Assembly: GCA_002633005.1 (NCBI GenBank)
Contig: NMRA01000099.1
Span: 319,086-383,085 of the forward strand
From: Phoronis australis
Lineage: Eukaryota; Phoronida; Phoronidae
Reading direction: 5' to 3'
Length of the DNA: 64,000 bases
Positions 1 through 14,900 of this stretch are shown piece after piece. Below the pieces are notes generated by a model. The model was given only the letters and a program-made list of their open reading frames with translations, did not search any database and had not been told where the DNA came from. Position numbers and translations under genes: made by a program. Within the stretch, counting starts at the first letter, position 1. Each line of letters begins with the position of its first letter.

Positions 1-534
1 ATAGCTGGCTACAGGCAAAGAATATGGGGTTTAGGGAACATCGACCTCGGGAAACATCGGTACAGGAAAACATCAATTTTGGGTTACTATATCGGTTCCG
101 TAACGCATCTGGGGTTTTATAACTGCCGGGAATCTTTGAGTTTATTTTCAAATAAACCTCTGGCGCCTGGGTGATTATCAGAGTTAAGCCGGTATACTCT
201 TTCATTTAGGGCTCTGTCGCTGTTCTCTTTTGATGTACAGCTCTGAAGTGGTGAGCACGCGGGAGTTCACGCACTTAAATCGAGTAGGCCTACACTTTAC
301 GTTAGCAACAACGTGTGAAAGACAAATGCAATCCCGTCATTATTGCCAACACGAAAAACGGATTTGGTCTTTTTGGCATTTGAAGACTATTTTAAATACG
401 ACAAATTTGTTAAGAATCGATGGCACAAAATATAAAACATGTAATAAGCATTACAAAAAGAAGTAGGTTTTGCGTGCAAACGCTGTGGACCATAAACAAG
501 TAGGTCTCTTAGTATGAGATTAGTAGTTAAATCG

Positions 535-605
535 TGGTGGTGTAGTGGCAACGCAAGCGCGCACTAATCGCCAGGTCGTGAGTTCGAGTCTTTACTACTT
601 GCAGT
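535..605 (+). repeat. tRNA-derived SINE-like head
   Basis: GTGGTGTAGTGGCAACGC resembles a pol III A box and GTCGTGAGTTCGAGTCTT a B box, about 30 bp apart, in tRNA-like order. It cannot form a full cloverleaf, so it reads as a SINE or tRNA fossil. Confidence 0.5.
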
Positions 606-2599
606 TTTTCCTGTTTGACACGTTCTCCTTTTTTTGCCTTTTTTCGTGAATAATACTTCAGGAATCAAGGAAAATGCTTGATTTTTAGAGGTAAAAACAG
701 AAAAATTTCCCGGGCGGGAAGGGGGCGAACCCCCCTCCCGACCTCCCCCCATTCGGTGCTATGCGCGTCTACAATCGTGGTTCAGTTTACGCAAATTCTT
801 ACACCCGGACAAAATGTTGAGCCCCCCCTTGTGATATCCTAGATCCGCCACTGGGCGGTCTTATGCGATAAAGTGAAGATTGTCTGCCGGGACCGCGTGC
901 GGGCTAACAACGGGATCAACCAGTGCGGCCGCAGTGTAATATCAGGGATAATGTCGTGAATATTAAGTAGATGTAATAAGGACATCTTACGCGAAAAATA
1001 AACATATTTGTCCACCACATAGTTTGGTAAGCTGACCGTTTAAGATTTAGTAGAAACACCGCTGTTTTGTGACGTTTTATCATGTGTTATGCAGTGACCC
1101 GAAACTTTTTTCCGCGAATCCGGAAATTTCCAAAAGTGGCCGAAAATGTTAGCCAATGAAACGTGTCATAGATCGATTCCGCATATCCCATGTTCACGCG
1201 ACTTGCTAACAAGTCATCGGGAGGGCTGTTCTCGGTTAGTATTCTTTTGAACTTGGATTTGGCAACAACCAAATAACCGGGTCGGATTAACAAGAGTTGC
1301 TTTATATTTGCCAGGTATCTGCCAAGAAGTGTAAAAACTCAGCTCGCATTCGTTGGAAATTCCAGGTCGCACTTTGCGACTTGATACGAGCTGACAAAAA
1401 TCTCAGCTTGCATTTCCAAATTTCAGGTCGCAAATGCGACCTACAGCTCGTTATGTCGAGCCCTGATGAAGGAAATTAGATGCAACAAAAGATATTTTTT
1501 AAATTAAAATAATAAACATAATGATGCAAAATTTGCAGTGTGAGTGACAGAACATTATTCTTGATTTGCTGCAGGGAGACCTATAAAATTCTTTTCATTA
1601 TTTTAAGTTCTTATAATTATGATACATTATAAAAATTTTTTGAAAATCGGCCAAGATTATCTGGAAAGCCTGAAATACATACACACTTAATTCAACAAAA
1701 ATTTTAATTCCAACGCAATGGAAAAAAGACAAGACGAAAAAACCTGTGGCTCATACCCCAACTCTTAGCATGGAAAAAATGAAAGTAAAAAACAACATGC
1801 TTTAAACTATAGAACAGATCAATCACAATCCTAAGTTGGCCAAACTTTTCAGTTTATAACAGTACTCACAGGAGATAATTGTTCATAAGCCATGCTGGTG
1901 TAGAACAAACTATGTGACAAAGAAATAACTACAAGAGCACTCAAAATAGGTTAACAGAATTTGTAAACAATGACTTGGACCAATCAGATCATTCAGAACC
2001 TGCCACGTGACCACTTCTCTTTTGAACTGCAAAACTCGAGTCGGTCAAAACAGGACTTTTTTAAAAAATAAAACATGACAAATGTCAAAATGAATTGGAA
2101 TACATCAACGACAACTTAAAACACATTTGCAGTAACGAAAATAGCACTTTGTATCCCGTTTAGGCGGCACGTGGAAAATCGGTGGACTCGGGCCTAGCAG
2201 CCAACTTGGCAGCAACTGCCGGCACGGGCATGCACGTGGGATCAAACAAAAGAATTTCACACATCACTCACATCCCACGATTCCAATCCAATGAATTACC
2301 GATTACGGTTGAATTTCCTTTCAGAAAGCTTTTTTCTTTCTTGTGTTTCATCGTTTTCAGGTGGTTCTCCGCGATTCGGCCACACACGCCGTAATTGTCC
2401 CTCTGTCAACGTTTACAGAGCGCAAACCCAGACCTTTGTTGTTTGCGAACACATTGACCGTTTCTTTTATCCACTTTTTCCATGAAATATTCTGTCTACT
2501 CCAAGCTCCATGCATTTTTGGCCGCAGAATCGCATTATTTGTCAGCGCGATTAATACCATTTGTGGATGTCATTAATGAACCACGCAATCCCAGGTGCC

Positions 2600-2806
2600 C
2601 TGGCAATTACGATTTTCGTTACTCCAATACATAAAGAGCAGTTTCCGCTTTTCGAGTCATTGGCAATGCCGCGGTTAGAAATCAGTTTACTGCGGGAATT
2701 TTATGGCAAATCAGATTTTTTTCTGCGGAAATAAAACAAAAATGCGTGGAGGGAATAAGAGAAAAAAGCGTAAATCCTCATTTCCACGGAAAATTCCAAG
2801 CCTTGC
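2600..2806. repeat. Dispersed repeat with CATAAAGAGCA core, copy 1
   Basis: Shares CATAAAGAGCA, then CTTCCGCTTTTCGAG, GCCGCGGT, TTTTATATCAAATC-like and GAAAATTCCAA blocks in the same order with 49927-50146. Noncoding, in the MORC2 intron past the last visible exon. Confidence 0.6.
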
Positions 2807-2911
2807 TAGAGAATAAATTTGTAAGTTTATTTGAAATGCGCCACAAAATTAGTCAATTTTGGAGATTAGACCCCGGGCTCTGATCGCAAACTAAAAGGTA
2901 CCAAAGCTCAC

Positions 2912-5900
2912 CATTTATCATACTTGTCCTTGGGGTTCTTGTCAAATTTAATTTTCCACTTGTCGTGTTTTTTGTTCACTTTCACTACAGTTGCGGCTAA
3001 CCTACAAAACCAGAAATTCAAGCATTAAAACAGCACTCGTGAAAAATGATAACTATAGTAAAAAGTCCTCAGTTTGGGAAAGAAATTTAATTCTAAAAAG
3101 TAACTTTTCATGAAATCAAAGAACAACATTTGTTAAACCTTTGAACACTGTGGTAAGCATCAAACAAATAAAAATATGGAAATTTTACGGCGCATTAATA
3201 TCTGACATAGGAATATACTTGCTTACTCAGACGCACAATTGTGACATTTCTAATTTCTGTAGATGAGTTCTAGTGAATGTGGAAATGGAACCCCAGTCTC
3301 ATGCATAAAAGGTACACAACTAAAAAGATGTTATGGTACATCTCACCAACTTTGGACACAAATGCAGAACACGTGAAATTTCATATTCTTATTTTCTTCA
3401 TAACCGACGCATAATGCCAAAATAATGCTGTACCGCAGTCCAAGTTGTGTACCATAGCTACCAACAGACAATATTTTGAAAACTTGTGATCATTCACAAT
3501 GTTAGACGCACTTGAAAAATGAAGCCATTTTGATAATTACTTTAGCCTGAATTTGGTGGCATTCTACCGTAACAATAATTCAATGAATGACATAATTTCC
3601 AATAATTGCTTCTTTGACATGAAATACTATTGACACAACACATGTGCAGCCATCTGTTGGGACCACGACTACTAGCCTGAGGCAAATTTGCATTTGGTCA
3701 ATAGTGCCACCTATTGTCAAATGCACTTACCAATCATTCTTGATCAATGCTTCTACTTTTGTACCAAGTTCATCGGCTGCAATGAGAGAATGAAAAGAAA
3801 GAATGCATCTCCCTTTATAAATAAGATCATTAAACAATGTCTTTATGTTACCACTGGCCATAATTACTAACCGTAATATCAACAAAATGGACTTTCCCCA
3901 GACACTTCAGTTTCTTGAAAAAGCAATATAGAAACACGATACAGACCTTTGGCGCAGCAATAACATGATCAGAATGGTAGTGTAACCATTTTGAATTGCT
4001 TCGAATACAATGCATGCAACGTGAGGAACATCTAACCAGCTGAGGCATTTTCTACTGAACATACACATGTGGCGAGAACAAAACTAGTCTTGAACTGAAC
4101 AGTAAACGCTTCTGTTGGAAATTAACCACGTTAAGAGCCTAGCACAACCAAAATTTCCTACTATAGAAACAAATAATGAAAAGACGAGTCCTGACGCGTA
4201 GACTACTTTTGAAGACCTATCACGCCAATGATCCTGGATAATGATAACTTTCATTACAAAATAAGACAATGTATAATAAATTACCTTCATCATCTTCAGT
4301 TGACTCCGGCTCAGCGTCATTTTCGTCAGCCGAAGTATCGACAGAGTCACGACTTGGTGTCTGCAATTGCGAAGCTTATATTCAGTTTGCCAATACAGCA
4401 TGGAATCAGACACGTTCTGGACCTATTCTGTTTTTAAAAAAATAGTAATTCAGATCTTCCAAGTTTGCAGATACTGATATGATTTTTTTGTTTTGAAAAA
4501 ATGTCGTTACATCGCTGTCACTTAAACCAGCCTGGTGTCTAAAAATAATTTTTGATTTAAACTACTTATTGTAATAAAACCAAATTCAATTTCTCTTTAC
4601 TCATTTTAAAAGTGATTTCTGGGCTGAACACCAATTTATTTCGTGAGACAATGCTTGACACATAAAAGAAGACCAGTCGTGTCAAACTATCTGATACAGC
4701 CTGGTCTCAAGCAGTAATAAAATATCAATTCTTCCCAAGACCAGAAATCAAGGAGCAAGGAACAATTTGAGACCAGTTGTCTTTCAACAGTACGTGGTCT
4801 AAAACAAAAGCTTTTCACATAAGGTCCATTTGTAGTACCTTTACGTTTAACACGCAACAATTCCTTGTTGAGATTTGAATGATCTTGCCAAACTTGCATG
4901 ATACTAAACTACACAAAACAACTTCAGCAGATGCAACAGAGGAATTCGATCAATGAATAATTTGCACTTTATTCACCTTAGCTTTGGACGCAGGTTGTGA
5001 GCTCGCCTTCTTCTTCGGTGGCGGAAGGTCTTCTTCCTTGTCATCTTCTTCATCACTGCTTTCTATTTTTCGTTTCGGCGCAGCCTTCGCCGCCTACGAT
5101 GCGATGAAAAGTTTTATTTGAAAAATAACATTAACACAATGCAACATGAACAGTAATTTCAGAGTTAATTAACATTTGTTAGAGATTGGTTGAATTGTAA
5201 ATTTTCCCCATCACCAACTGTTTACAATAAAGACAGATTTGTAGTCTAACAATGCTCAGTGAAATACAGTGGAATGAAACCGCAGAAGATGACGGCCTAA
5301 TTTAAAAGCTACTGTTACTAGGCAAATAATGCCAACAGAACAGTCATGATTGTAATATCAAAATATACGACGGAAAAGGTCTAACAATACAGCCTTTAAC
5401 AGCTAGAATTACCTTAGAACACCCAGGACCACTCAGAATACCCAGGACTACCTCTGCACACCCAGGACTACCTCTGCACACCCAGGACTGCCTCTGCACA
5501 CCTAGGACCACTCAGAATACCCAGGACTACCTCTGCACACCCAGGACCACTCAGAATACCCAGGACTACCTCTGCACACCCAGAACCACTCAGAATACCC
5601 AGGACTACCTCTGCACACCCACGACTGCCTCAGAATACCCAGGACTACCTCTGCACACCCAGGACTACCTCTGCACACCCACGACTGCCTCAGAATACCC
5701 AGTATTAAGAATTACAACATTCATGGTCCCTAGAATTCCTGTTCACACTCAACAACTAGAACCTGATGATTACAACATTGTTAGAACAGCACTGAGCCAT
5801 GAATACAATTAAACCACTGATATGACTATCAATTCAACATCAACAACATACACTTTTACATGTATGTGCCAGATACTCCATTTTTGCTAAGACCTGTGTC

Positions 5901-8900
5901 ATAAAATGTGCCTGGTTACGTCATTGTAATAACAAAAACCTAAGGTATTCATTGTACAACTCTACTCTGTATCTCTTAATAGTATTGTTGGATTGCCTTC
6001 CTCCCAGTACGCGCAAACATAATTTTTTACACTACCTTTTGATAACTCACCTTGGAAGCTGGTTTGGAAGATGAAGCCTGTGCCTTAACAGGCTTGGAGA
6101 TAGACTTGGGGCCAGCAGTAGGTCTCTTGACAGGGGGCGGGGGTAGAGCAGCAGGCTTCCTGATTGGTTTAGGAGCCGGAGACTTGCTGGAAGGCTTTGA
6201 CGAGATTGGTGAAGATTTAACTGGCTTGGGTGGAGCGGACTGTCATTGAACCAAACAGCAATTGAATAACGTGAAATATCACATCTATATGCTTCACGCA
6301 GTTTTGACAAAACAGTTGCTGAAACTCATTACATAGCCCGAGAATGAACATAGGGTGAACCAAAGTCTGGACAAAATGAGACCGCAACAGACAGAAAAAC
6401 AAGAGCAACGCGGAGCGTTAAAATGCACCCATGAATGCATCGCAAATGGTGTGCTTTTAGGGTTGTTCATTTATGTCATAAAAATGGCCACTGGATGGCT
6501 CAAAAACGTACAGTCCATACGAAAATGGGAACATGTCATTGCTTCTTTAATAGAAAGTTATTCACTAAAATTCATAGAAATCTGTCACGGAACTTCAGAG
6601 AAACAACTTCAGAGAAACAAACGAAAACAGAACAAAATGAAATTGCCATAGGGGGCACACTGTTCATTGGATAAGCCTGAAACTCGTCATTGCCGGTTGT
6701 TAGCTTCATATAAATACACTTACAAATTATTTAATAAAGATCCTGTAGTGGGTTTACGAAATACAGCTATGTGCGCAAAAAAAAACAAACTACCACTAGA
6801 AGGCACCACAGTAGTCAAAGTTGTCGTCAGCCGTCCTCTTCACACTAAGAACATATACGCCAATTTTCAAAACCATCCTAAGAATGATTTGGTTCATAGG
6901 GGGGTAGACGCCAAAAAAGAGACTCAAAAACAGCAAAAATGGCCACTAGGTGGCACAGAATACCTTGATTCCATCCGAAAACAGGAGGATACCGTCATCT
7001 CACAAATAGATGCCGGTAATCAAAATTTTATGAAAATCCGTTGAGGACCTTTGAAGATACTGACTGGTAAACGTAAAACTACAACCAAGGGGCACAACAG
7101 TAGTCATATCCATCTGAAAATCGTCATCATCCGTTGTCAACATCATATAAACACACCTATTAAATTTAGTAAAGATCCTGCTAACCGTTTAGGAGTCACA
7201 GCCATGGGCGTAAAAAAACGAAACTGCCCCTAGAAGGCACCACAGTAGTCGAAGTCATCAGAAAATCATGGTCACCCGTCCACTTCATAGTAAAAACATA
7301 CATGCCAATTTTCACAATTATCCTCAAAGCACTTTGGTTGATAGAAACAAAAAACAGACTCAAAAACAGTAAATATGGCCACTAGGTGGCGCAAACTAAG
7401 TCGAATCCATCTGAAAATGGAAAGATAGCTTCACCTCACTAACAGAATCCGGTACACCAAATTTTATGAAAATACGTTGAGGACCTTTGAAGATACAGAG
7501 ATAAGCATAAAAAAATAAAATTGCCACTATGTCAGATCTGTCCTAAAGTCGCCGTCGTCTGTAGTCATCATCATATAAATGCATTTACTAAATTTAGTTA
7601 AGATCCTGCAAAAGGTTTAGGAGATATAGCTATAGGTGCAAAAAAACAAAACTGCCACAAGAAGGAGCCACAGTAGTTGAAGTAATTGGAAAAGCATCGT
7701 CAACCGTCCTCTTCATAGTAAGAACATACATGCCAATTTTCACAAACATGCTTAGAGCGGTTTGGTTGATAGAAGGATGGATGCTAAAACAGACTCGAAA
7801 TGGCCACTAAGTGGTGCAAACTACGTCAAATCCATCCCAAAAACGGGAGGATACCGTCATCTCACTAATAGATGCCTATATTACTAAATTTTGTGAAAAT
7901 ATATTGAGGACCTTTGATAATAGAGAGGTAAAAAACTAAAATTGCCACTAGGGGGCACACTGGTAGTCGGATCCGTCCGAAAGTTGTTGCTGTCCCATCC
8001 ATCAAAGAACGCATGAGCAAAATTTCATGAACATACGTCAATCGGTTTTGGATAAAGCAGCGGACGCCAGACGGACAGAGATGACTGGATAATGCGTCCA
8101 CATATAACTATGTGGGCGCATAAAAACACAGGTCAAATGTTACAACGAGAGTGCTAATGAATCAGTAACAACCTAAACTACCAAGTGAAACAGGACTGAA
8201 TCCTTTTCAAGGTGACGTATAACAGCAGTGTAAATGCTTAACATGTCACAACTTTCATGGTTAGCAGCGACGTTGTCTGGCCTACTAACATAGTAATGAC
8301 AGTTCACACTACTTGTATTCTTTTCTTTTTCACTGAGTTTTCAACAGCACAATGTTACGCAAATTATTTTTCACAAAAAAGTGGACTCATAATTTTTCAA
8401 ATAGTTTTTGCCAAACATAATGTTCTTTTGAACACAAGACACGTCTTACAAAACGAAGGAAATTTATTATCTTGTGAGGTTTCTAAGAGTTTTACAATTT
8501 TCCAGATTTTTCAGACTCTCTGGTAACAAACGAGCAGAAACTGACACTGGAAACGGATGGCAGAGAAACAAAATAGAACTTGTGATGTTTGCATGTTAGA
8601 TACAGAAACAAGAGCAACGCAGAGCATTGAAATGCATCCACGAATGTATCGCAAATGGTGTGCTTTTATGGTTTTTTATTTGTATCATAAAAATGGCCAC
8701 TAGATGGCGTAAAAACGTACAATCCATCCAAAAATGGGAACATACCATATTTCATAAAACTCTGTCAAAGAAACAAAGGAAAACAGAACAAAATGAAATA
8801 GCCACTTATGGGCACAGCATCCGTTCGATCCGCCTGAAAGTCGTCGTCTGTTATCTTCATATCAATTCACTTACTACCCTGCAGTGGGTTTTGGAGATAC

Positions 8901-11900
8901 AGCTACAGGTGCAAAACAAAACATAACCACCACTAGGAGGCGCCACAGTGGTCAGTCACCATCATCAAACGCCCTCTTCACACTGAAAACATTTACGGCA
9001 ATTTTCAAAACCATCAATAGAATGATTTGGTTGATTGAGGGGTGGACGCCAAACGCAAGATTTGAAAACACCAAAAATGGCCAAAAGGTGGTGCAAAATA
9101 CCTTGATTGCATCCAAAAACAAGATGATAGCATCATCTCACCAATAGATGCTTATATTCAAAATTTTATGAAAATCTGTTGAGGACCTTTGAAGATATAC
9201 TGGTAAACGTAAAAAACTAAAATTGCCACTAGGAGGAGCCACAGTAGTCGAAGTTGTCGGAAAATAATCGTCAGCCGTCCTTTTTATAGTAAGGATATAC
9301 ATGCCAATTTTCACAATCATCCTTCGAGCGGTTTGGTTGAGAGGGGTGGATGCAAAAAACAGACTTGCGAACAGTAAAAATGACCACTAGGTGACGCAAA
9401 CCACATCAAATCAATCTGAAAACGGAAGGATAGCGTCATCTCACTAATAGGTGCCTATATACCAAATTTTATGAAAATCCGTTCAGGACTTTTGAAGTTT
9501 CAGAGTTAAACGTAAAAAACTAAAATTGCCATTAGGGGGCACACCGGTAGTCGGACCCGTCCGAAAGTTCGCTCATGCCGTCCAATCCCCGGAAGGAACA
9601 CATGTGCAATCTTTCATGAACATACGTCAAGGCGTTTTGGAGATAGAGCAGCGGACGCCCGACGGACGGACGGAGATGATGGCATAATGCGTCCACATAT
9701 AAATATGTAGGCGCATAAAAATCAATCCTCATAGCTTTGCTCTTTTCCGTTTACAAATTCACGAGTTATGACGAGGATCACTAGACGTCCCAGCTCTCAC
9801 TAAAGACGCGACCCACCTTGGCAACTGGAGGGGTTTTGACTCTAGTGTCTTCCCTATCCAGTACATCCTGCGCTTGTCTTGACGACGTCACAATTGTGAG
9901 CTTCTTCATCTCCTCTAATTTGGCCATCTTCCGCTTTATTTCCTAATAAAACACACCATCATAGGGGAAAGATGCAAGAGGAACTGTAGATTAGCCGTTA
10001 TTTTGGCAATAGTCCGATATAACGCACCCGCATTTTAAGAACCAGTTTGATGCCCGTTATTAAGTGGAGAAAACTGGTTCTCAAAATTCGGGAACGTTAT
10101 ATACGTTTTGCTCATTTCAACATACTTTGGCAAATGTAAGGCTTTCAATTCTAAAAATGCTGCTTAAGAGTTTCACTTCCTTTCCACTTACTTAGGGACC
10201 CTGGTTTTCTGTTTTAAATAACTGACAAACATAAAATCCTGTTTTTTTTTTGGTTTTGTAAATTTTGCATATTCCGTTGATTACTCCCAATGTGAGAAAT
10301 AACAAAAATGATCTTGGAATTGCCTTGCTTTTCTGATGAATCATGCCACAACAATGTTTGTCTCCATGTCTTTGTTTTAACTGATAACTTACTGCACACC
10401 ATGCTTATTGTTTCTCAAAAACGGAAAAAGAAAAGCTCCACCCTCAGACAAAACGATCAACTACTTGCTGCAAAAAGATTGTTGATCAATTTGTCAAATT
10501 ACATTTCCAATTTTAGTAAATTAAAAATGAAAAAAATATGGTATCTGTTACTGAAATATGTCAATTTCCTTCGAAGTCAGATTCTGTAAGTTATGGCAGT
10601 TTTTCATTAAAAAAACGTGCAAATTCCGCCCATAAACAGGACGAAAACTTCCTTAATGTGACAGATTTCAACATTCAGTCTAAATTAGAGATAACCTGCT
10701 TGGAAGGGGTCAAATTTAGGAATTGCTGGCCTGCTCCATGGATGTCCATTACATTTTTACGTTTGATTTGCATGTCCTTCAGATGTTCTTCATTGTGGTA
10801 AGGAATATTTGGAGATCGTTGGAGTAAGTGGGCTACTTTTTTCAGACAGCTAAACAGACGGAAATACATTTTATGCCACTACACAGTACTGCAATCGGAA
10901 TCAATTGTGAAGTGCAACACAACTGAAATTTTGAGATGTACCAACTTGTTGACAAAAAAATCTAAATTCTTAAACAAGATGAGCGAGCTAGGTGAGTGAA
11001 GGAGACTAAAAGATATACAAGGTCACCCATCCACGCTACACCTGAATCAAGTTTAACAAGAGAATTTTTCCTGGAAAAAATCACGAGAAGGCACAGGCAC
11101 CTCCCCTATAAAGTAAGTGAGTGCCCTGTAATAAACATCTTGTAAAAATCCAATAACCTGGAAAGTCTACGCCTCTCAAGTCACTGTGAACACATAATAG
11201 CATTTCCTCATTAACCATAATATGTTCTTGAACTATTACTTAATTGTCTCATACAACGAGACTTAAAGAGGCAAGCACGTATAGAACCAAGATAATAAAC
11301 ACACCCCAGAACAGTAATTGGCACAAGACAGTGTATGACGAAGACAACAAGAAGCCTGTATTTATACTAATGTATTTATACTAAGGTAACCCTTCACATT
11401 CACGCATATCACTAAGCCACATCCCTATAACAATCGATGCCTAAACACGCAGATATCACGCCATCTAGTGTTTAGGCAGGGAACTACTCGGGTATGTTTT
11501 CACATGCGTTACTGTAAATACCTCGGCTAGATCCTCCTCCCTTTGTAGTTTACTTTTTGTTTCTTTCTTCAGAGTGCCTTCTGGCACGTTCATCTTTTGT
11601 TCAGGCGCATTACACCTGCAAGGTGAACAAAACTTTATTCAAGGCAACAATGGGAATATTTAACTCCTGTGTCTCTACCTAATTACCAAAACCCCAAATG
11701 AAGGACGATGCAGTATGGTGAAAATCAGGAAACGGACAATTTATTTACAACAGTCGGTGCGTTCAGTGCAGAGAAAGTGGACCAGTGGACCAGTTATTTC
11801 ACATCTTGCACGTGCGTTTATTGTACAGCGAATATGTATATGTATGGTATCAGCCAAATAAAACCCTGTTCAAGATGAATTTGATACTTATAATATTGCA

Positions 11901-14900
11901 AACAGCAAGGGAATTCATGGAGCTAAAGATTAAGCTTGTTTTTACTACTTGCCATGACCTAATACCTAAGGGACTACAAGACTAAGCCTTGTAACACAAC
12001 TATCGTCACAGTGACTAGAGCATTGAAGACTCACCTATTATGCGAGGGTTCTGGGTTATCTGAACACACCCAGTGATCGGGGAATGGTTTGCCGATGTTG
12101 GAACTGGAGTAGGGGAGGATGCGCCACTTTAAGCACAGATCTGGAATGAAACAAGTCGAACCATTGACTGACAGCTTTTTATCACCGCAAAATATCTAGT
12201 TTTGAGTCACAATAATTCTCCAACGCAATATATGCACCAGGCTGTGCACTGGACAAATTAAAAACAACTACGAATACAGTTTTCATTGTTTCCAGCAGAT
12301 CGCCCATAGTACCCACTTCATCTATTGCTTTACATAAACACTAAAGAAAAGCACTGTTCATGATTCAATCACTGCAAAAATGAAAATCCAGTGGAATAAG
12401 CTAACAAACATGCCCTACTCCTGAGTAGCAACTGTGCTTATCCTGTCCCGCACGTAGAGATCAGCATGTGAACAATTCAAGTTATTGCCAAGTTAACTCC
12501 AAGCACAGGCCATTGGAAGGAGACCACTAGCTCTATATTATTGAAACAGTTGATACCAGTCTCAGCGTCAACACACATGCTTACCACACTGAAGTGAAGT
12601 AGTGACTTGCATGGCACGTTTCCTGGTGAACTTCGAGTCGTCTTCGGGCGGATCTTTCCATTCGGAACTTGTGTAGCCAAAACTCTCCCAGAAGTTCAGC
12701 ACTCCTTGTTTAGCTGAAAACAATTGACTCTCGTTTACTGACAAAGTATCCCAAATTATGTCTGTGGGTGAAATGCAAAACCTATAACTGCTACAGTAAA
12801 GCACAAGAAAACACAACTGTACTCAAAGCATAACAATGTAAGGGTGGACTAAACACACTAGAACGTAACACTATGTTCTGGAACTATGCCAATTTGACAA
12901 GCTGACAAATTTACTTTTCCTTGCCAACACTGTGACAATGGCTCGATACAGAAGAAGTACTTTTTTGAACAGAGAAAAAAAATCCACTGAAGATCTAATA
13001 CCTCATCAAGGAACAGAATCAATCCCACAATACCAGACTGTGCATCTGCTAGTTAAGTGCTTTAGCTAATACAGGATTAGGAACCACATATTAAAGAACA
13101 CTACCGTCACCTCACTAACATCAATATCACACATTGTCATACACTACTAGGATCTTACCAATATCACACATTACCATAGATACAATGTTGCCAGCTTACT
13201 AATATCAGTATCACACATTACAATACAGAACTGCCAACTTACCAACATCAATATCAAACATTACCACCTTACCAAAATCAATATAACACATTACCATACA
13301 TTACTGCCACCACGACAATATCAATATCAACAATATTCGTTCACTACTGTAATTTTACCAATATCAATATCCCTCCAGTACTGTTGCATATGTTCAGACA
13401 TGGATTTGAGCAGATGGCGGAACTCTTTGGCATCAGCAAAGTCCTGTTTGTTGTGCGTGGGCTCTAACACCAGGTAGGGGACGTCGACCACGCCCACCAC
13501 CCCGCTACATAGGCTGAAATGAACAATGCAACTGTTTATACATCTCCTTCACACTGATATTCACATCCAAGATGGCAGTCCAAGTTGAGAGCAACACATG
13601 CACAAAATCAAAGAAGCATAATATCAAGTTCTTTTCAACTGGGATGCACACTGGTAAGAACTCATATGTTTCAAGACGAGACTTTGCAAACACACCTGTG
13701 GTGCATTCTGCATATGTATCCTAAGACACGCCACCATTCTCAACACTAATTTCACTTACGAAGCCATTTATCATATTTAAGAGCAGGTACTTGAGAACCA
13801 CAGTGCACCTCCAATACCCAACTCCGTGCCCATTCAGACCATTCCTGATGACGATTAGCCCAACTCATTAGCTCCAGCAACAAAAGCCCACTTACACTCC
13901 CCCATCCTGCTGCGGCCCCACTTTCTGATACATCTTGATGAGACGGCTGCAGTTATAGATGAACATGCCAAACTGGTTACGGTTGTCAATGTTCATTCCG
14001 AAGTAGAAGTCCAATGTCTTAGGGTTCTTCTGTGACCTGAAACACGCGAGGTAGGAGTGACAGAACCACCCAAATACAGAATGAAACTATGTTATTCCTC
14101 AGGGCGTCTTGCAAAGGGGGAGGGGGAAGACGGCGAGCTCTCACCTTCCCGGTTTCAATTGCATAGCTATAACAGAAGAATCCAAAGCTCATGCGTTGCC
14201 CACCTGCCTTGTCATCACTCCCCATCCATACTCATTCTTCCTGTATTCAGTAACAACCCTCAAGCTTTCAATGCGTGTTTTGTGTTGTGCACGGTAAAAG
14301 GAACATTATTGATTTCACAGCCAAAACGTATTTTTTGGATTACTGTCCGATGGGATAGTTATTAGGTTTGACCAGAGACACTAAACAACAAAATTACTTG
14401 TATTTTTCTCAACAATCTTGCTGTTACTTACCAGACATTCCCTGAAATCAAGGTCGGCAATTTTAAAAGTGAAACAAGATTAAAATACTCTGGTATTTAT
14501 TCAGTGGGATTTACCTCCCCCAGCAGAGGGTTAGGCTGTGTCCGTGGAAGTTACAGGTTTGAATCCGCGATGAAGCTCTCAGAAAATAACTTTTCTCACC
14601 GATAATTCCCCTTTAAATATATGCTGTATATTTTCCAACAACAAACCATGTTCAGTAGACCCCGCTATGTGATCTTATACGCACTATCAACAGCCTGTCA
14701 AAGTTGTAAAGTGTAATTACTTAAGCTTTCTGTCCGCTATCTGTTTCCTGAGCTGGGCTTCCTTACGAAGATCACCAGCCACTGTTTGAGCTTTTCGCAA
14801 CTCGGTCTGAAAACAAGAACAGCCAGTCTAACAACTGCACAAGTCTAGATTTCAAATACAATTTGCACTCTCGCTCTGACTGGACAACTGGTGTGCCGAC

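Larger units (their letters stand above)
1..2911. other. MORC2 intron after the last visible exon
   Basis: No exon is recognisable on either strand. Apart from the SINE-like piece (535-605) and the dispersed repeat (2600-2806) it is ordinary intronic sequence. The missing MORC2 C-terminus should lie left of position 1. Confidence 0.6.

Noticed and set aside
535-605. Possible functional tRNA gene
   Set aside because: A- and B-box-like elements are present but acceptor and anticodon stems do not pair, so a SINE fossil is more likely.
6667-7044. 125-codon plus-strand ORF
   Set aside because: Lies entirely within the composite tandem-unit element; the frame is not kept in the other units or in the second copy.
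14057-14365. 102-codon plus-strand ORF near 14.2 kb
   Set aside because: Antisense within a MORC2 intron, no homology and no splice context.
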